This document shows positions 60,687 to 64,000 of a DNA stretch of 64,000 nucleotides, piece by piece. The notes under the pieces were generated by a model, which was given only the letters and a program-made list of their open reading frames with translations, searched no databases and was not told where the DNA came from. The DNA is from SH-MAG3 sp036374995 (lineage in GTDB: Bacteria; Gemmatimonadota; Gemmatimonadetes; Longimicrobiales; RSA9), in contig DASUSS010000108.1 in NCBI GenBank assembly GCA_036374995.1, positions 124,001 through 188,000 of the forward strand, in the 5' to 3' direction. The position numbers and the translations under genes are program-made. Each line of letters begins with the position of its first letter. The stretch's first letter is position 1.

Positions 60687-60716
60687 ATTATCGCGGCCGC
60701 AACGCCGGCGGCGCAA
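60687..60716 (-). promoter_or_regulatory. Candidate sigma70-like promoter for ruvB
   Basis: On the minus strand TTGCGC (60716-60711) and GATAAT (60692-60687) are spaced by 18 bases and lie about 45 bases before the ruvB ATG. It is the only AT-rich hexamer in the gap between the divergent ruvB and lpoB genes. Confidence 0.4.
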
Positions 60717-60855
60717 CCACTTGACGCGCGGCGGGCGGTGTGTCACGGGGCCGCGAACTTTCCCTGCCGCCCGCGTGTACAAGCGGGCCAAACGCCCCCC
60801 GATGCCACTGCCCCGGCCGCAATGGAGCGGCAGGGAGGAGCCCATGGAGGCACAC

Positions 60856-61476
60856 ATGTCAGGACGTCTGCGGTTTCCGCGCGTTGCGCGTGCCGGCATC
60901 CTCGCCGCGACCGCGTTCCTTCCGCTCGCGTGCAGCCAGACCGTCACGCGCATCGACCCCAACGCCGTTACCGACCTGTCCGGCCGGTGGAACGATACCG
61001 ATTCGCGACTCGTCGCGAACGAGCTGATCCGCTCCAGCCTGACCGAGTCGTGGCTGCGGCGTCACACGGAGTCGAACGGTGGCGAGGTGCCGGTGGTGAT
61101 CGTCGGTGACTTCCGCAACCGGACGATGGAGCACATCGCGGTCAACACGTTCGTGAAGGACCTCGAGCGCGCGTACATCAGTTCCGGCGCGGTCCGTGTG
61201 GTGGCGAGTCCGGACGAGCGGGACGAGATCCGCGATGAGCGGCGCGATCAGCAGGAGAACGCACGGGCCGACACGCGGGCGCGGATGGCGCAGGAGACCG
61301 GCGCCCGCTACATGCTGCAGGGGAACATCGAGGCGATCGAGGACCGCGAAGGTCGCGAGCGCGTGGTCTACTATCAGATCGATGCGACGCTCGTCGACCT
61401 CCAGTCGAACGAGCGCGTCTGGGCGGGTCAGAAGCAGATCAAGAAGGTGATCACGCAGCCGCGCGTGCGGATGTAA
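60856..61476 (+). CDS. lpoB: LpoB-like outer-membrane lipoprotein, penicillin-binding protein activator
   Basis: LpoB-type proteins activate the peptidoglycan polymerase PBP1b from the outer membrane. The 206-residue protein has a signal peptide ending LPLAC, an ELIRSSLTESWLRRH segment, the core VVIVGDFRNRTMEHIAVNTFVKDLERAYISSG and a late GARYMLQGNIEAIEDREGRERVVYYQIDATLVDLQSNERVWAGQKQIKK, which match the family. GGAGG five bases before the ATG at 60856 supports that start; ATG 60844 is an alternative. It is divergent from ruvB. A GC hairpin follows the gene. Confidence 0.85.
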   Translation: MSGRLRFPRVARAGILAATAFLPLACSQTVTRIDPNAVTDLSGRWNDTDSRLVANELIRSSLTESWLRRHTESNGGEVPVVIVGDFRNRTMEHIAVNTFVKDLERAYISSGAVRVVASPDERDEIRDERRDQQENARADTRARMAQETGARYMLQGNIEAIEDREGRERVVYYQIDATLVDLQSNERVWAGQKQIKKVITQPRVRM

Positions 61477-61500
61477 CCGATCCCCGGCAGCGATCCGGAC

Positions 61501-61530
61501 GGCGGCCGCGCACTCGGTGTCGCGGCCGCC
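61501..61530 (+). terminator. Intrinsic-type terminator after lpoB
   Basis: A perfect ten-base stem GGCGGCCGCG/CGCGGCCGCC encloses a ten-base loop and is followed by CCTCTTT, 24 bases after the lpoB stop. It probably ends the lpoB transcript before the convergent gene at 61630-62148. Confidence 0.6.
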
Positions 61531-61629
61531 CCTCTTTCCGCGCACGGCCCGGCATGACGACGCAGCGCGTCGGGCGAGCACTCCGCCGGCCAGCGGCCCG
61601 GTGCTCGGGGCGCGGCCGCTTCTCCTGCG

Positions 61630-62148
61630 CTAAGCCCCGGACGTTCCGGCCGTGCGTTGCGCGTCGACCTCCCATACCGCCTGGATCGCCGCCTGATTCA
61701 CCATCACGCCGCCGAGGTTCACGTTGACCTTCTGGGGCGGCCGTCCGCTGCGCAGCAGGGATGCCTCGAGCACGGGCACGAACTCACCGGCGATCTCGAG
61801 GTAGTCGCTGAGACGCTGCTGCTCGCCCAGGATGAGCTTGCCGCGGAGCAGCAGTCCGCCGTCCAGCTGCATCTCGACCGGCCGCGGTGTGCCGGCCGCC
61901 GAAGCGTTCGTCAGGGGGATGTCGTCGTCCAGCGCGGCTGCCCAGAGAACCTGGTCGATGCGCAGGACGGCGTGCTTCACATCATCGCCGGTCCCCGTCC
62001 ACTGGGCGGCGCGCAGGTTCACGTAGCTCTTGCGGTGCGCGAAATACGTCGCGAGCGACTGGCCCTCGGCCAGGCTCGCCGTCGCCTCGAGCATCCGGAA
62101 ATCACGCAGGAATATCCGCAGCCGGCGCGCCGGCCTCGTGGTGTCCAT
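61630..62148 (-). CDS. Unknown protein built from two copies of one domain
   Basis: A 172-residue soluble protein I do not recognise. Residues 9-80 and 92-166 appear to be an internal duplication. In each half a strand-rich start (RRLRIFLRDFRMLEATASL versus RPVEMQLDGGLLLRGKLIL) leads to a shared S/R-L-x-x-Y-x-x-x-x-x-x-(Y/F)-V pattern (LATYFAHRKSYVNL versus LSDYLEIAGEFVPV) and ends in a strand of the form I-x-x-V-x-x-x. No signal peptide or catalytic motif is visible. It lies alone between lpoB (convergent) and the TPR lipoprotein gene (divergent). Confidence 0.65.
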   Translation of the reverse strand: MDTTRPARRLRIFLRDFRMLEATASLAEGQSLATYFAHRKSYVNLRAAQWTGTGDDVKHAVLRIDQVLWAAALDDDIPLTNASAAGTPRPVEMQLDGGLLLRGKLILGEQQRLSDYLEIAGEFVPVLEASLLRSGRPPQKVNVNLGGVMVNQAAIQAVWEVDAQRTAGTSGA

Positions 62149-62384
62149 TCGGCCTCTTGCTGACGGTGGAACGGGGCGCCGGCCCGCGCCGGCGTCTTGC
62201 GGTGAGCCGCCTCAAGATGTGCAGCGAGCACATTGCGGGGCAAGGGATTCCGCGTCTCGCGCAGGTGCGCGCGCGGAACTTACGGGCCGTCCCTGCCGTA
62301 GCAGGATGCGACACGGTGCCGGACGGCCCGTGAAGCCCCGAACACTCTGGCTGCGGCAACGGAGCCGCGCACGAGAGGTGCCCC

Positions 62385-63188
62385 ATGCGTACCGCTTCCC
62401 TGCTCCTGCCCCTTCTCATCCTCGCGGCGTGCGCGCCGAGGCGCGTGCACGAGCCGCCGATCCTCGAGACCGGCGACCGCGTCCCCTCGAGTGATGCCGT
62501 CATCGAGTCCGCACGGCAGGAGGCCGCGCGCACCCAGCGCGAGGTCGCCGGTCAGCGCGACGCCGTTGCGGCGAATGCGATGGCGACCTGCACGCCGGAC
62601 ATCTGCGCCGCGATCACGCGCGGCGAGCTCGCGCTCGGCATGACGGAGACGCAGGTCATGGCCGCCACGCGTACGACGGAAGCCGCGTGGAACACGCGTG
62701 ACGCCGGTGAGGCGACCGTGATGGTGCCGGTGTCGCGCACCGCGGCACCGCGTGATGCCGCCGGCGAGCTCGGCATGGTCCAGCTGCGCAACGGGCGCGT
62801 GGCATCGTACAGCTACAACGAAGCGCAGGGCGTACGCGTGGTCTCGAGCCCGCAGGACGCGACCACGGCCGGACGCGCGAGCGCACTCGCCGAGATGCTG
62901 CTCCGTGAGGGCGACGACTACGTTGCGCGCGGCGAGTTCAACATGGCGCTGAACCGCTACGACCGGGCACAGGTGCTGCGGCCGGCGGATCCCGAGATCG
63001 ACTATCGCATTGCGACGGTGCTCGACAAGTCGCTCCGCCCGCTCGAGGCGCTGATGCGCTATCAGCTGTTCCTGCATCGCCTCGAGATCGAGAAGATCCA
63101 GGCGGTGGGCGAGGCGTACGGCAACCTGGCGGCTGCGATTGCGCACGCGCGCGAGCGGGTGATCGTCCTGGAGCGTCAGACCCGCTGA
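62385..63188 (+). CDS. TPR-containing lipoprotein with a BamE-like segment
   Basis: A 267-residue exported protein. The signal ends LILAAC, a good lipobox at Cys 16. Residues 70-135 contain RGELALGMTETQVMAATRTTEAAWNTRD and a later LRNGRVASYSY, which resemble the BamE/SmpA fold found in outer-membrane lipoproteins. Residues 165-260 look like tetratricopeptide repeats (EMLLREGDDYVARGEFNMALNRYDRAQVLRPADPE). A GAGAGGTG ribosome-binding site precedes the ATG. A second lipoprotein gene starts five bases later, and together with lpoB this suggests a cell-wall or outer-membrane lipoprotein cluster. The function is unproven. Confidence 0.72.
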   Translation: MRTASLLLPLLILAACAPRRVHEPPILETGDRVPSSDAVIESARQEAARTQREVAGQRDAVAANAMATCTPDICAAITRGELALGMTETQVMAATRTTEAAWNTRDAGEATVMVPVSRTAAPRDAAGELGMVQLRNGRVASYSYNEAQGVRVVSSPQDATTAGRASALAEMLLREGDDYVARGEFNMALNRYDRAQVLRPADPEIDYRIATVLDKSLRPLEALMRYQLFLHRLEIEKIQAVGEAYGNLAAAIAHARERVIVLERQTR

Positions 63189-63193
63189 GTCTC

Positions 63194-64000
63194 ATGAACG
63201 GGCGCGGCGCATCCGGCGCGCGGCTCATCGCCGTCGCGGCGCTGCTCCTCTGCAGCGCCGGGTGCGCCCGCCTGTTCGGCACGTACGATTTCGCCCCCAG
63301 CGGCCTCGCCTCCGGCGAGGACCGACTCCGCCACATGCTCGCGACCGGCCAGGCCACCGACGCGTTCACCGCGTTCGGCAACTCGTTCGATCCGCCCGAG
63401 GACGAGGTCCTGCGGGCACTCTACCAGGGCATCCTCGCCTACTACGCCGGCGCCTGGGATGAGAGCGCGCGGGTGCTCGACATCGCTGCTGCACGCGCCG
63501 ACGAACGCTACACGAAGAGCATCTCGCGCGCAGCGCTCTCCGTCATCACGAACGATCTGATCCTGCCGTACGAGCCCGGCCGCACCGAGCGGCTCATGAT
63601 TCCCTACTACGGCGCGCTCGCGCGGATGCGGCTCGGCGACGTCGAAGGTGCGGCAGTCGAGGCGCGCCGGCTCAGCATGCTGCTCCAGCTGTACGCCGAC
63701 GATGAGGATGTGGTCGAGCCCGCCATCGAGGCGACGCTGCGCTACGTGGCCGGTGTGGTGTTCGAGGCGCACGGCGACCGCAACGACGCCGATGTGGCGT
63801 ACCGCAACGCGGCGGCGCTCGACTCGACTCTGGCTCGGCCGAACGCTGCCGCGCCGCTCGGCCTCGGCACGGCCGTCATCGTGCTCGAACAGGGCTTCGT
63901 CGCGCATCGCGTCGAGCAGGGTCTGGCCGTCCTGCTGCTGCCGGAGGAGGTGGACCTCATCACGAACGGTGATGGCGATGAACGCTCGGCCGCGCTGGGA
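63194..64000 (+). CDS. COG3014-like lipoprotein, truncated by the window end
   Basis: The reading frame from the ATG at 63194 is open to the window edge (269 codons seen, no stop). The N-terminus is hydrophobic and ends CSAGC, so lipidation at Cys 24 is likely. Helical TPR-like repeats follow, and LPYEPGRTERLMIPYYGALARMRLGDVEGAAVEARRLSMLLQ from about residue 119 is a signature of the COG3014 family, whose genes are often found with lpoB. Here lpoB lies 1.7 kb upstream on the same strand. It may act with the lipoprotein gene five bases before it. Confidence 0.75.
   Translation, partial: MNGRGASGARLIAVAALLLCSAGCARLFGTYDFAPSGLASGEDRLRHMLATGQATDAFTAFGNSFDPPEDEVLRALYQGILAYYAGAWDESARVLDIAAARADERYTKSISRAALSVITNDLILPYEPGRTERLMIPYYGALARMRLGDVEGAAVEARRLSMLLQLYADDEDVVEPAIEATLRYVAGVVFEAHGDRNDADVAYRNAAALDSTLARPNAAAPLGLGTAVIVLEQGFVAHRVEQGLAVLLLPEEVDLITNGDGDERSAALG

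Noticed and set aside
1..64000. tRNA, rRNA, CRISPR arrays, insertion sequences, prophage or defence systems
   Set aside because: I saw no cloverleaf-type sequence, regular spaced repeats, transposase, integrase or phage gene; repeats present are short and local.

Overview
The window is GC-rich (roughly 70 percent by eye) chromosomal DNA from a diderm bacterium. It carries a BamA/TamA-type outer-membrane assembly protein next to TamB, several lipoprotein signals, an LpoB homologue, and very tightly packed genes with many ATGA/GTGA/TGATG stop-start overlaps. Gene content and style resemble Gemmatimonadota. That assignment is an inference from gene content, not a computed placement. I found no mobile element, phage gene, CRISPR array, rRNA or tRNA, so the region reads as core chromosome.

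Layout. (1) 1-5866, plus strand: a molybdenum module made of the ATPase of a molybdate/tungstate importer (cut by the window edge), a YIP1-like membrane protein, fdhD, mobA and moeA, running on into an ETF-quinone oxidoreductase gene. The ETF subunits etfB-etfA lie just beyond on the opposite strand, so electron entry to quinones is encoded here together with cofactor synthesis. (2) 8302-17824, minus strand: a small Pro/Glu-rich protein, alkyladenine DNA glycosylase, a NYN nuclease with two OST-HTH domains, an acyl-CoA ligase, aroB, a zinc-protease-like lipoprotein, folK, a cupin and tyrS. (3) 17883-30337: the most interesting region, a probable cell-wall (muropeptide) salvage locus. It has a BadF-type sugar kinase, two sodium:solute symporters, a NagZ fused to an AmiE/AmpC-like serine hydrolase and a stand-alone NagZ on the minus strand. 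Divergent from these are NamZ and a serine hydrolase fused to an M14 carboxypeptidase. (4) 30623-34888: an AI-2E family permease, PspA with a YbjN-like partner, and a carboxypeptidase-regulatory-repeat protein. (5) 34893-41286: uvrA, efp, an alpha/beta hydrolase, a diacylglycerol-kinase-family protein and htpX. (6) 41383-52082: an envelope and translation run containing tamB, a bamA/tamA-like gene, a metallophosphoesterase, tsaD, a YbbR protein, a TlpA-like thioredoxin and a PASTA protein. (7) 52092-60644: rsmB, thiG, thiS, tenI/thiE, fmt, def, yajC, tgt, queA, an unknown gene and ruvB. A thiamine-thiazole module sits inside the classical def-fmt-rsmB order. (8) 60856-64000: lpoB, an internally duplicated unknown protein, a TPR lipoprotein and a COG3014-like lipoprotein cut by the window end.

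How the genes may work together. In region 3, periplasmic or surface NamZ and NagZ would clip MurNAc and GlcNAc from peptidoglycan. The serine-hydrolase and M14 domains would trim stem peptides, the symporters would import products, and the kinase would phosphorylate amino sugars. This parallels the Bacillus subtilis namZ-nagZ-amiE-murP locus, with fused enzymes and with symporters plus a kinase in place of the PTS. Smaller curiosities are a 39-bp triplicated insert in QueA, an EF-P whose tip residue is Asn, an ETF-QO missing one iron-sulfur cysteine, and an FdhD lacking one cysteine of its CxxC pair.
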